Origin: Ideonella livida
Lineage (GTDB): Bacteria; Pseudomonadota; Gammaproteobacteria; Burkholderiales; Burkholderiaceae_C
Direction: 5' to 3'
Assembly: GCF_010499455.1 (NCBI RefSeq)
Contig: NZ_JAAGOH010000024.1
Location: forward strand, 1 to 64,000
DNA length: 64,000 nt
In this document: piece after piece, positions 16,495-27,292 of the stretch
Layout of the letters: every line of letters begins with the position of its first letter
Numbering within the stretch: position 1 is the first letter of the stretch
Position numbers and translations under genes: made by a program
Notes under the pieces: generated by a model
Seen by the model: only the letters and a program-made list of their open reading frames with translations
What the model was told of the DNA's origin: nothing
The model's database searches: none

Positions 16495-16944
16495 TCAGCC
16501 CTGGCGCAGGCGCCGCTCGTGGGCCGACAGCGCCTCGATCTTGGGCAGCGAGCGCGGCTCGAACTGGCTGCTGATGAAGGACTGCACGATGGCCTTGGCC
16601 AGCTCCAGCCCCACCACACGGGCGCCCACGGTGATGATCTGCGCGTCGTTGCTCTTGCTGGCGCGCTCGGCCGAGTAGGTGTCGTGCGCCTGGGCGGCGC
16701 GGATGCCCGGCACCTTGTTGGCCGAGATGGCCATGCCGATGCCGGTGCCGCAGAACAGCAGACCGCGCTCAGCCTGGCCGGCGGCCACGCCTTCGGCCAG
16801 GGCCACACCGATGTCCGGGTAGAGCACCGGCGCGCCGTCGTGCGTGCCGAAGTCCACCACCTCATGACCCTGACGGGTCAGCTCGGCCTTGATGGCCTCC
16901 TTCATGTCGTATGCGGCTTCGTCGCAGCCCACGGCGATCTTCAT
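16495..16944 (-). CDS. rpiB: Ribose-5-phosphate isomerase B family protein (RpiB/EryI type)
   Basis: A 149-residue RpiB/LacAB-family aldose-ketose phosphate isomerase. The N-terminal motif IAVGCDEAAYDMKEAI, the active-site segment GLLFCGTGIGMAISANKVPGI (Cys and the GTGIG loop, residues about 64-84) and the HDTYSAERASKSNDAQII stretch are all canonical. Translation is set at 16944 (MKIAVG), preceded by AGGAGACGCAC. Family members interconvert ribose/ribulose 5-phosphate, allose/allulose 6-phosphate, or in erythritol loci (EryI) erythrulose and erythrose 4-phosphates. The neighbouring DhaK-type kinase, TIM-barrel isomerase and transketolases favour the last activity here. Confidence 0.9.
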   Translation of the reverse strand: MKIAVGCDEAAYDMKEAIKAELTRQGHEVVDFGTHDGAPVLYPDIGVALAEGVAAGQAERGLLFCGTGIGMAISANKVPGIRAAQAHDTYSAERASKSNDAQIITVGARVVGLELAKAIVQSFISSQFEPRSLPKIEALSAHERRLRQG

Positions 16945-16976
16945 GTGCGTCTCCTGGCGTTCCATCGGTACGGATT

Positions 16977-16993
16977 TGCTCACACACTGAGCA
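16977..16993. promoter_or_regulatory. Inverted repeat TGCTCA-N5-TGAGCA, candidate SorC operator
   Basis: TGCTCA (16977-16982) and TGAGCA (16988-16993) form a perfect 6-bp inverted repeat with a 5-base spacer, between rpiB and the divergent dctP. It lies just downstream of the expected start of the rpiB transcript, where bound repressor would block transcription. The same TGAGC/GCTCA arms recur at 18283-18296 ahead of the DhaK gene. Confidence 0.5.
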
Positions 16994-17013
16994 TCCGCTC
17001 ATACACGGGGCGA

Positions 17014-17043
17014 ATTACCGCATGCAGGATGAGCGCTTGTCAA
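17014..17043 (-). promoter_or_regulatory. Sigma-70-type promoter for rpiB-sorC
   Basis: On the minus strand TTGACA (17038-17043) is followed after 18 bases by GGTAAT (17014-17019), a consensus -35 with a fair -10, pointing to rpiB. The spacer includes the GCTCA arm of another operator-like pair, TGAGCG (17030-17035) and TGCTCA (17057-17062). Confidence 0.5.
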
Positions 17044-17145
17044 CGCCACAATCAAATGCTCACCCCTGCCACGCACCCGCCGTGGCGGGTGTCCCCGGCG
17101 CCAAGCGGCACAGACCGCCACGCCTTCACTTCCAGGAGACCGCCC

Positions 17146-18201
17146 ATGACCTTGACCTCCCTCCCCCGCGCCGCCCAGCCCACCACCGCCCGGCGCCGCC
17201 GCCTGCTGGCCGCCGGCCTGGGCGCGCTGTTGCCCGCGGCCGCGGGCCTGGCCCTGCCAGCCCGGGCCGCGCCCGCCCTCACCCTGACCCTGGCCCACGG
17301 CGCGGCCAAGGAGAACCCGCGCCACCAGGCGGCCGAGCGCTTTGCCGAGCTGGTGACCAAGGGCAGCGGCGGGCGCCTGCAGGTGACGGTGAGCCCGGCC
17401 AACCAGAGCGGCGACGACACGGCCGTGCTGGAGGCGGTGCGCGAGGGCCGCATCGACATCACCGCCAACTCCCAGGGCCCGGTGGCCAAGCATGTGCCCG
17501 AATACGCCGCCCTGGGCCTGCCTTACCTGTTCGAGTCGCAGTACCAGGTGTGGCGCGTGCTCTCCGGCCCGGTGGGCAAGGAGCTGGGCCGGCTCTCGGC
17601 CGCCCAGGGCCTGGTGGTGCTGGGCCTGTGGGACAACGGCTTCCGGCACATGAGCAACTCCAAGCTGCCCATCCAGTCGCCGGCCGACCTCAAGGGCCTG
17701 CGCATGCGCATCCCCAGCGACCCCACCACCGAGGCGCTGATGAAGGCCCTGGGCGCCGCGCCGCAGACGGTGAAGTTCTCCGAACTGCCGGCCGCCCTCA
17801 AGGCCGGACAGGTGGACGGGCAGGAGAACCCGCTCATCAACATCTACAGCGCCAGGCTCTACGAGGTGCAGACCTACCTGAGCCTGACCAACCACAAGTA
17901 CGAGACCACGCCCCTGCTGATCAGCGGCCGCACCTGGGAGCGCCTGAGCCCGGCCGACCGCCAGGTGCTGCAGGAGGCCGCCGCCGAGGCCACGCGCTAC
18001 CAGCGCGACCTGATGCTCAAGGGTGAGGAGCGCATGTTCCAGCGCCTGCGGGCGGCCGGCATGAAGCTCAACTACGTCAAGCCCGACCCCTTTGTGGCCG
18101 CCACCCTGCCCGTGCGCCAGGCCTGGCAGGAGGGCCCCACCGGCGCCTTCACCCGGCAGTTGGCGGAGGCGGCCGAGGCCGCGCGCAAGCCGGGCCTCTG
18201 A
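17146..18201 (+). CDS. dctP: TRAP transporter substrate-binding protein DctP (second, orphan copy)
   Basis: A 351-residue periplasmic solute receptor with the same hallmarks as the first DctP: LTLAHGAAKENPRHQAAE, NGFRHMSNSKLPIQS and QVDGQENPLINIYSARLYE. The signal peptide (about residues 1-42) carries an ARRRRLLAAG stretch ahead of the hydrophobic core. This resembles a twin-arginine signal, whereas the first copy has a plain Sec signal. No DctQ or DctM gene follows; the next gene is the DhaK-type kinase 159 bp on. It may share the DctQM unit encoded at 7581-9374. The two receptors are clear paralogues, suggesting local duplication and perhaps different stereoisomers as ligands. Confidence 0.92.
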   Translation: MTLTSLPRAAQPTTARRRRLLAAGLGALLPAAAGLALPARAAPALTLTLAHGAAKENPRHQAAERFAELVTKGSGGRLQVTVSPANQSGDDTAVLEAVREGRIDITANSQGPVAKHVPEYAALGLPYLFESQYQVWRVLSGPVGKELGRLSAAQGLVVLGLWDNGFRHMSNSKLPIQSPADLKGLRMRIPSDPTTEALMKALGAAPQTVKFSELPAALKAGQVDGQENPLINIYSARLYEVQTYLSLTNHKYETTPLLISGRTWERLSPADRQVLQEAAAEATRYQRDLMLKGEERMFQRLRAAGMKLNYVKPDPFVAATLPVRQAWQEGPTGAFTRQLAEAAEAARKPGL

Positions 18202-18282
18202 ACCCGGGGGCCGGGGGCGGGCGGGGGCTCTCCCGCCCCGTCTTGCCGCAGGGCGCGAAGCCCATTACAGTTGCGCAAAGCA

Positions 18283-18296
18283 TGAGCGAATGCTCA
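18283..18296. promoter_or_regulatory. Inverted repeat TGAGC-N4-GCTCA upstream of the DhaK gene
   Basis: TGAGC (18283-18287) and GCTCA (18292-18296) are exact reverse complements 65 bases upstream of the dihydroxyacetone-kinase-like gene. The arms match those of the repeat at 16977-16993 next to the SorC regulator, suggesting one regulator acts at both places. No convincing -10 box was found nearby. Confidence 0.45.
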
Positions 18297-18360
18297 ACCA
18301 TGGCCGAACGCTCCATTCCATGCAAGGGGCCCGGCCCGGCACCCCACGGAGACACCTGAC

Positions 18361-20160
18361 ATGACCATGAACCGCGTCATCAACCAGCCCGACCTCGTGG
18401 TCGAGGACATGCTCACCGGCTGGCTGGCCGCCCACAGCGACACCCTGCGCGCCAGCGCCCACAACCCCCGGGTGGTGCAGCGGGTGCAGGCACCCGAGCG
18501 CGGCAAGGTGGGCATCGTCACCGGCGGCGGCTCGGGCCACGAGCCGGCGTTTTTGGGCTATGTGGGCGACGGCCTGTGCGACGCGGTGGCCATTGGTGAA
18601 ATCTTCTCCTCGCCCACCGCCAAGAGCTTTTTGGACGCGATGCGCGCGGCCGACGGCGGCGCGGGCGTGGCCTGCCTGTATGGCAACTACGCCGGCGACA
18701 ACATGAACGTGAAGATGGCCGCCGAGATGGCCGCCCGCGAGGGCATCGCCGTCAAGACCGTGGTGGCCAACGACGACGTGCCCTCGGCCCCCAAGGGCGA
18801 CGAAGCCCGCCGCCGTGGCGTGGCCGGCGAGATCCTGATGTGGAAGGTGGGCAGCGCCAAGGCCGACACCGGCGCCAGCCTGGACGAGGTGATTGCCACC
18901 GCCCAGAAGGCCATCGCCCGCACCCGCAGCATCGGCGTGGGCCTGTCGTCCTGCGTGATCCCGGCGGTGGGCCACGCCAACTTCCACATCGCCCACGGCA
19001 CCATGGAAGTGGGCATTGGCCACCACGGCGAGCCCGGCATTGACGTGCGCCCCACCGCCACCGCCGCCGAGATGGCCGAGATGATGCTGAAGGTGTTGCT
19101 GCCCGATTTGCCTTTCATCGGCGAAGGTGTGGCCGACCGGCGCGTGGCCGTGCTCATCAGCGGCCTGGGCGCCACCCCGGTGATGGAGCAGTACATCCTC
19201 TATGGCGAGGTGGCCAAGCGCCTGCAGGCCCAGGGCCTGACGGTGGCCGTCAACTTCGTGGGCAACCTGTTCACCAGCCTGGAGATGATGGGCGTCACGC
19301 TCACGCTGATGCAGCTGGATGACGAGCTGGAGGCGCTGCTGAAGGCGCCTTGCCGTTCTGTGGGGATGACGGTGGGCTTGACCGTGGGTCAGGTGGGTGG
19401 CGGTGAACGCACCGCCCGCGACTTCAGCCGCAACGCCACAGCCGCAGCGGCCACCACCGCCGCGGGCCCCGCCGCCCGCGCCGCCGTGGCCCCGCGTGCC
19501 GTCAGCGGCCCCACGGTGGACCTGGCCACCTCGGGGGACGTGGTGCGCGCCCTCATCACCACCATCGTTGAAAACCGCCAGTACCTCAGCGACATCGACG
19601 GCCTGATCGGCGATGGCGACCACGGCATCAACATGGCCAAGGGCTTCACCGGCTGCGGCACCCGGCTGGACGGCCTGGGCGCGGGCGCCGCCGTGCTGCC
19701 CGCCGCCTTCGAGCAGCTCTCGCAGGCGCTGATGGACGACATCGGCGGCTCCATGGGCCCGCTCTACGGCCGCTTCTTCCTGGGCTTTGTGAACACCCTG
19801 GAAGGCCAGCCCGCGCTGGACGCCGCCCTGTTTGGTGACGCCCTGGCCGCCGCCGTGGCCAACGTGCAAGGCATGGGCAACGCCCAGGTGGGCGACAAGA
19901 CCCTGATCGACACCCTGGTGCCCGCGCTGGCCGCCTACCGTGAGGCCCAAGCCGGCGGCGCCGGCTTCTCGGCCGCGCTGCAGGCCATGGCCGACGCGGC
20001 CGAGGCCGGCAAAGAAAGCACCCGCGCCCTGCAGGCCCGCATTGGCCGCTCCGCCCGCCTGGGCGCCCGCAGCATCGGCGTGCTGGACGCCGGCGCCACC
20101 TCCTGCGCGCTGATCCTGCAAGCCCTGGCCCGCGCCCTGCGCGAGCGCCTGCCGGCCTGA
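18361..20160 (+). CDS. Dihydroxyacetone kinase-like protein, fused DhaK-DhaL (candidate erythrulose kinase)
   Basis: A 599-residue cytosolic ATP-dependent kinase with both halves on one chain. The DhaK domain (about 1-335) binds a short ketose through a histidine (IGHHGEPG, about residue 220) and has [19 protein letters not shown]. An alanine-rich linker (about 357-383) joins the DhaL ATP-binding domain (about 385-599, [17 protein letters not shown]). Classical dihydroxyacetone kinases read roughly NYTGD-hydrophobic-NF in the substrate loop, while this protein has [12 protein letters not shown]. Relatives with this architecture (LerK, DerK) phosphorylate erythrulose in threitol/erythritol pathways, and the neighbouring RpiB supports a C4 substrate. 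Dihydroxyacetone remains a fair alternative. The start follows ACGGAGACACC. Confidence 0.88.
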   Translation: MTMNRVINQPDLVVEDMLTGWLAAHSDTLRASAHNPRVVQRVQAPERGKVGIVTGGGSGHEPAFLGYVGDGLCDAVAIGEIFSSPTAKSFLDAMRAADGGAGVACLYGNYAGDNMNVKMAAEMAAREGIAVKTVVANDDVPSAPKGDEARRRGVAGEILMWKVGSAKADTGASLDEVIATAQKAIARTRSIGVGLSSCVIPAVGHANFHIAHGTMEVGIGHHGEPGIDVRPTATAAEMAEMMLKVLLPDLPFIGEGVADRRVAVLISGLGATPVMEQYILYGEVAKRLQAQGLTVAVNFVGNLFTSLEMMGVTLTLMQLDDELEALLKAPCRSVGMTVGLTVGQVGGGERTARDFSRNATAAAATTAAGPAARAAVAPRAVSGPTVDLATSGDVVRALITTIVENRQYLSDIDGLIGDGDHGINMAKGFTGCGTRLDGLGAGAAVLPAAFEQLSQALMDDIGGSMGPLYGRFFLGFVNTLEGQPALDAALFGDALAAAVANVQGMGNAQVGDKTLIDTLVPALAAYREAQAGGAGFSAALQAMADAAEAGKESTRALQARIGRSARLGARSIGVLDAGATSCALILQALARALRERLPA

Positions 20161-20290
20161 CGCCCTGCGGCGGGTGGCGTGCGGCCTGCGTGCCGGCCTC
20201 GCCGCCTCCGTCTTCTTCTTGCTCCCCATCCGGCTGCCGCCTTGCCCTGGCGCACGCGGCCGGCGCCCCCACGTCCGAACGCACCGCCCC

Positions 20291-23407
<3,117 letters not shown>

Positions 23408-23447
23408 CCGGCCCGGCACGCCGCCCCACCCCCAGGAGCCCCTTGAG

Positions 23448-24149
23448 ATGACCTCATCCGCCCCCCGCATCGACGCCGTCGTCTTCGACATGGACGGCAT
23501 CCTCATCGACTCCGAGGTGCTCTGGCGCCAGGTGCGCGAGGAGTTTGCCGCCGACCACGGCCTGGTCTGGTCCGCCGAAGACCAAGAATCCACCATGGGC
23601 TGCAACACCCGAATGTGGAGCCGCATCATGGTGGAGCGCCTGCAACTGCAAGAACGCCTGGGCATGGACGACGCGGCCATCGCCACCGAAATCAAGGCCC
23701 GCCTGCTGCGCAAGTACCAAGCCCACCTGCCCGAGCGCGAAGGCGCTGTGGCCGCCGTCAAGCGCGTGGCCCAGCACTACAAGGTGGCCCTGGCCTCCGG
23801 CTCGCCCAACGAGCTGGCCACCTACGTGATGCAGGCCACCGGCCTGGACCAGGTCTTCCTGGCCGCCACCTACGGCGACGACGTGGTGCACGGCAAACCC
23901 GCGCCCGACATCTACCTCGACGTGCTCGCCAAGATCGGCGTGGCCCCCGAGCATGCCGTGGGCGTGGAAGACAGCGGCAACGGCATCCGCTCGCTGCGCG
24001 CCGCCGGCATGGCCATCATCGCCGCCCCCGGCCCCGAGTTCCCCCTGAGCGAAGACGTGCTCGCCCTGGCCGACGTGCGCATTGACGAGATGCACCAGGT
24101 GACGCCCGAGTTGGTGCAACAGGCCATGGCCCAGCGCGTGCAGCGCTGA
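23448..24149 (+). CDS. HAD-superfamily phosphatase/phosphomutase, beta-PGM-like
   Basis: A 233-residue HAD hydrolase of subfamily IA. Motif I is VVFDMDGILIDSE (nucleophile Asp and acid/base Asp near residue 13), motif II is ALASGSP, the lysine is in VVHGKPAPDIYLD, and motif III is VGVEDSGNGIRS. The helical cap (about 20-90) resembles beta-phosphoglucomutase and 2-deoxyglucose-6-phosphatase relatives. The start follows CCAGGAGCCCCTTGAG and lies 40 bp after the transketolase-transaldolase gene, so it closes this operon. It probably removes a phosphate from an accumulating or damaged sugar phosphate; the substrate is unknown. Confidence 0.88.
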   Translation: MTSSAPRIDAVVFDMDGILIDSEVLWRQVREEFAADHGLVWSAEDQESTMGCNTRMWSRIMVERLQLQERLGMDDAAIATEIKARLLRKYQAHLPEREGAVAAVKRVAQHYKVALASGSPNELATYVMQATGLDQVFLAATYGDDVVHGKPAPDIYLDVLAKIGVAPEHAVGVEDSGNGIRSLRAAGMAIIAAPGPEFPLSEDVLALADVRIDEMHQVTPELVQQAMAQRVQR

Positions 24150-24197
24150 GCGCCTTCACCTGACCCTTCCCACCCGGCCGCGCCCTGCGGCTGGGCT

Positions 24198-24215
24198 GGC
24201 CCCCGCCTGGGGGCC
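24198..24215 (+). terminator. GC-rich hairpin downstream of the HAD gene
   Basis: GGCCCCC (24198-24204) pairs perfectly with GGGGGCC (24209-24215) around a 4-base loop, 49 bases after the HAD stop codon. Only two T residues follow, so termination would be weak or Rho-assisted. Confidence 0.35.
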
Positions 24216-24409
24216 TTGACGACCCCGGTCCGCCCTGGACCGCCGTGGGTCGCGCTGGCGCTGGCTTGAACCCGCGGAGGCCGCCCCGGCGGCGCGCCTG
24301 GGTGGCCTCCGTCGTGCGGTGTCTGGCGTGATCTGCCAGGAGAGGCCGCGATCCGCCGCGTGGTGTGCGTTTTCGCAAGCCGGTATGCGCCTCCTGAAAT
24401 TGCATATCA

Positions 24410-24427
24410 CTTGAGCAATTTCTCAAG
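24410..24427. promoter_or_regulatory. Inverted repeat CTTGAG-N6-CTCAAG
   Basis: A perfect 6-bp inverted repeat in the AT-rich half of the region upstream of the second SorC gene. The TGAG/CTCA core resembles the arms near the first SorC regulator, so cross-regulation by that protein is possible. Confidence 0.35.
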
Positions 24428-24483
24428 CCAAAACAAGCCTTTGAGCGTGTGTAACGGGTGGGAAAACCCCCTCTACGCCGCGC

Positions 24484-24513
24484 TTGACCCGGGTTGCGTG
24501 GGCTCCACACAAT
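24484..24513 (+). promoter_or_regulatory. Candidate promoter of the SorC-ABC operon
   Basis: TTGACC (24484-24489) and CACAAT (24508-24513) are separated by 18 bases. They lie directly upstream of, and touch, the long inverted repeat at 24513-24545, about 100 bp before the SorC start. Confidence 0.4.
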
Positions 24514-24545
24514 GAACAACATTGCAGCAGCTGATCAATTGTTCA
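24513..24545. promoter_or_regulatory. Inverted repeat TGAACAA-N19-TTGTTCA, candidate SorC operator
   Basis: TGAACAA (24513-24519) and TTGTTCA (24539-24545) are exact reverse complements. They overlap the expected transcription start of the second SorC gene, the position expected for autoregulation. Confidence 0.45.
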
Positions 24546-24611
24546 AAAGACGCTGCAGACCTTCCGATCCCACCCGCTTCACGCGCTTCCCAGACCTTCC
24601 GAGACCCTGCC

Positions 24612-25580
24612 ATGGACTCCGAACACAGCCTCTCCATCCGCGCCGCCTGGCTGGCCTACGTGGGTGGCTACACCCAAGAGCAGATTGCCGAGCGCCTGGG
24701 TGTGTCGCGCATCAAGGCGCAGCGTCTGGTGGCCGCGGCCATGCAGAACGGGCTGGTGAAGTTCTGGGTGGAGGGCGTGCCGGCCGAGTGCATGGCGCTG
24801 GAAGACGAGCTGATGAAGACCTTTGGCCTCAAGCGTGCGGTGGTGGTGCCCAACACCCGCGATGAGGACGACGGCGACGAGCCGGGCAGCGAAATGGCGG
24901 CGCTGGCGGTGGCCGGCGCCCGTTACCTGGTGCGCGAGCTGGAGGCCGGGCAGCTGCGCGCGGTGGGTGTGGGCCACGGCCGCACGCTGGCCGCGCTGGT
25001 GGATCGCCTGCCCAAGCTGAGCCTGCCGGACATGCGCTTTGTCTCGCTGCTGGGCAGCCTGACGCGTTCGTCCGCCGCCAACCCCTTTGACGTGATCGCC
25101 CGGCTGGCCGAGCGCACCGGCGGTGAGTGCTTCTTCCTGCCCGTGCCCTTCATCGCCGACAGCCAGGCCGATGCCGAGGTGCTGCGCGCCCAGCGCGGGG
25201 TGCAGCAGGTGTTTGGCCTGATCCGCGACTGCCAGCTGTGTGTGGTGGGCGTGGGCGACCTGGGGCCCAACGCCCACCTGCAGCGCACCCATTCGGTGAC
25301 GGCGGCCGAGCGCCAGGCGCTGATCGACGCCGGCGCCGTGGGCGAGGTGGCGGGCCGATTCGTCACCGCCGAAGGGCGGATGGTGGACAGCGAGATGAAC
25401 GGACGCGCCGTGGGGGCGTCGCTCGAAGACCTGCGGGGCCGCGAAGTGCTGGCCGTGGCAGGTGGAACGTACAAGGCCGGCGCCATCCGCGCCGTGCTGC
25501 GTAGCGGTGTGCTCACCGCTCTGATCGTGGATGAGGCCACTGCGCGGCAGGTGCTTCGCCCGGAGGTGTCGGCGCGCTGA
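24612..25580 (+). CDS. SorC-family sugar-binding regulator (second copy, EryD-like)
   Basis: A 322-residue regulator with an N-terminal HTH (about residues 8-50, AWLAYVGGYTQEQIAERLGV, SRIKAQRLVAAAM) and a SorC sugar-binding domain. Recognisable segments are AVGVGHGRTLAALVDRLP, FLPVPFIADSQADAEVLRAQ and VVGVGDLGPNAHL. The start at 24612 agrees with the usual MDSEHSLSIRAAWLAYVGG-like N-terminus. It heads the CUT1 ABC-transporter locus, 69 bp before the binding-protein gene with no clear terminator between. Its length and setting resemble EryD, the repressor of erythritol catabolism. It differs considerably from the SorC protein at 15424. Confidence 0.9.
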   Translation: MDSEHSLSIRAAWLAYVGGYTQEQIAERLGVSRIKAQRLVAAAMQNGLVKFWVEGVPAECMALEDELMKTFGLKRAVVVPNTRDEDDGDEPGSEMAALAVAGARYLVRELEAGQLRAVGVGHGRTLAALVDRLPKLSLPDMRFVSLLGSLTRSSAANPFDVIARLAERTGGECFFLPVPFIADSQADAEVLRAQRGVQQVFGLIRDCQLCVVGVGDLGPNAHLQRTHSVTAAERQALIDAGAVGEVAGRFVTAEGRMVDSEMNGRAVGASLEDLRGREVLAVAGGTYKAGAIRAVLRSGVLTALIVDEATARQVLRPEVSAR

Positions 25581-25649
25581 AGGCAGGGCTCCCCCCTGCC
25601 GGCACGCCGGTTTGAGACGTCATTGAAACGCTACCGAGGAGACAAAAGA

Positions 25650-27089
25650 ATGTCCGACGCACTGAAGGCCCTGGCACGGGCCTGCCATGAGAACCGACTG
25701 GGCCGGCGCGAATTCCTGACCCGCGCCAGCGTGATGGGGTTCTCCACCACCGCGGCGGGCCTGGCGCTGAACGCCGTGGCCACCGACGCCCTGGCCCAAG
25801 GCGGGGTGAACTTCAAGAAGCACAGCGGCAAGACCATCAAGCTGTTGCTCAACAAGCATCCCTACGTGGATGCGATGCTCAAGAACATCGAGAACTTCAA
25901 GGCGCTGACCGGCATCAACGTCACCTACGACATCTTTCCGGAGGACGTGTACTTTGACAAGGTGACCGCCGCCCTGGCCAGCAAGAGCAGCCAGTACGAC
26001 GCCTTCATGACCGGCGCCTACCAGACCTGGAAGTACGGCCCGGCGCGCCAGATCGTGGACCTGAACACCTTCTTGAAGAACCCGGAGCTGACCTCGTCGG
26101 CCTACGCCTGGGACGACATCTACGAAGGCCTGCGCACCTCCACCGCCTGGGACGGCAAGGCCGGCTCGCAACTGGGGGCCGCCGGGGCCAAGCAGTGGGC
26201 GCTGCCCTGGGGCTTTGAGCTGAACTCGCTGACCTACAACAAGAAGGCGCTGGACGGCATGGGCATGAAGGCGCCCACCAATCTGCCGGACCTGATCGAC
26301 AAGGCCAAGGCCATCAGCAAGGCCGGCAAGATGTACGGCATCGGCGTGCGCGGCAGCCGCTCCTGGGCCACCATCCACGCCGGCTTCCTGTCGGGTTATG
26401 TGAACTACGGCGGCAAGGACTTCACCAGCGCCGGCGGCAAGCTCACCCCGGCCATGAACAGCCCGCAGAGCAAGGCCTTCCACAAGATGTGGGTGGACAT
26501 GCTCAAGAACGGCGGCCCGAAGAACTGGACCAACTACACCTGGTACGAGGTCGGCAACGACCTGGGCGCCGGCCAGTCGGCCATGATTTTTGACGCCGAC
26601 ATCCTGGGCTACTTCATGAACGGTGGCGGCAACAAGGAAGCGGGCAACCTGGCCTTCAGCGGCTTCACGCCCAACCCCGAGGCCAAGGCCCCCACGCCCA
26701 ACATCTGGATCTGGTCGCTGGCGATGAGCGCCTTCTCCAAGCAGCAAGAAGCCGCCTGGTTCTTCATGCAGTGGGCCACCGGCACCGACAACACCACCTT
26801 CGGCGCCACCAAGGGCGACCTGGTCAACCCGATCCGTAAGTCGGTGTGGGCCAACCCCGAGTTCCAGCAGCGCCTGGAAAAGAGCTATCCCGGCTACCTG
26901 AAGCAGTACCAAGACTCGATCACCAACGCCAAGATCCACTTCACGCCGCAGCAGCTGTTCCCCGAGTTCACCACCGACTGGGCGGCCATGCTGCAGCAGA
27001 TGTACGGCGGCCAGATCCCGGTGGACGAGGGCCTGGACAAGCTGGCCGAGTCCCTGACACGCAAGCTCAAGGACGTGGGCCTGGCCTGA
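25650..27089 (+). CDS. ABC transporter substrate-binding protein (CUT1, polyol-type)
   Basis: A 479-residue extracellular solute-binding protein family 1 member. The N-terminus carries a GRREFLTRASVMGF stretch followed by a hydrophobic segment ending near ALAQ (about residue 51), consistent with a twin-arginine signal. The mature protein has the family features TGINVTYDIFPEDVYFDKV, SKSSQYDAFMTGAYQTWKY and GFTPNPEAKAPTPNIW. The start at 25650 follows the good ribosome-binding sequence CGAGGAGACAAAAGA. It is the receptor for the permeases and ATPases encoded next. Similar receptors in alphaproteobacteria serve glycerol, erythritol and other polyols. Confidence 0.92.
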   Translation: MSDALKALARACHENRLGRREFLTRASVMGFSTTAAGLALNAVATDALAQGGVNFKKHSGKTIKLLLNKHPYVDAMLKNIENFKALTGINVTYDIFPEDVYFDKVTAALASKSSQYDAFMTGAYQTWKYGPARQIVDLNTFLKNPELTSSAYAWDDIYEGLRTSTAWDGKAGSQLGAAGAKQWALPWGFELNSLTYNKKALDGMGMKAPTNLPDLIDKAKAISKAGKMYGIGVRGSRSWATIHAGFLSGYVNYGGKDFTSAGGKLTPAMNSPQSKAFHKMWVDMLKNGGPKNWTNYTWYEVGNDLGAGQSAMIFDADILGYFMNGGGNKEAGNLAFSGFTPNPEAKAPTPNIWIWSLAMSAFSKQQEAAWFFMQWATGTDNTTFGATKGDLVNPIRKSVWANPEFQQRLEKSYPGYLKQYQDSITNAKIHFTPQQLFPEFTTDWAAMLQQMYGGQIPVDEGLDKLAESLTRKLKDVGLA

Positions 27090-27116
27090 TGGCCTGAACC
27101 AGGCCGCGGCGGCCCG

Positions 27117-27138
27117 ACGGGCCCTTGCCGGGGCCCGT
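27117..27138 (+). other. Intercistronic stem-loop after the binding-protein gene
   Basis: ACGGGCCC (27117-27124) and GGGCCCGT (27131-27138) form a perfect 8-bp stem with a 6-base loop, 28 bases after the stop codon and within a 203-bp gap before the first permease gene. It lacks a T-run. As with the TRAP dctP hairpin, it probably sets a high ratio of receptor to membrane subunits. Confidence 0.5.
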
Positions 27139-27292
27139 GCGGTGCCTGCCGGCCCGCGCCGCCGGGGTGCGCCGCACCCCACTCCGCCTCCTGTTGAAGA
27201 CCCGCCACCCGCCGCCACGCGCGGGTGGCCGGGCCCGCCTGCGCCCACCGCCCGGCGCCGCCGGCCCGCCCAGACCCGAAGGGGTTGCCGCC

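Larger units (their letters stand above)
24150..24611. other. 462-bp intergenic region ahead of the second SorC gene
   Basis: No convincing gene lies here. The first half is GC-rich and contains a strong hairpin. The second half (24360-24611) is much more AT-rich and holds two inverted repeats and a promoter, listed separately. It separates the DhaK/transketolase arm from the ABC-transporter arm. Confidence 0.6.

Noticed and set aside
12172-17145. Plus-strand open frame running from 12172 into the second DctP gene
   Set aside because: The DctP signal peptide defines the real start at 17146. The upstream part is antisense to the hybrid kinase, hydrolase, SorC and RpiB genes.
23448-24149. HAD gene considered as the transaldolase partner or as phosphoglycolate phosphatase
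   Set aside because: Motifs show subfamily IA beta-PGM-like features but nothing specific to phosphoglycolate, so no gene name was given.
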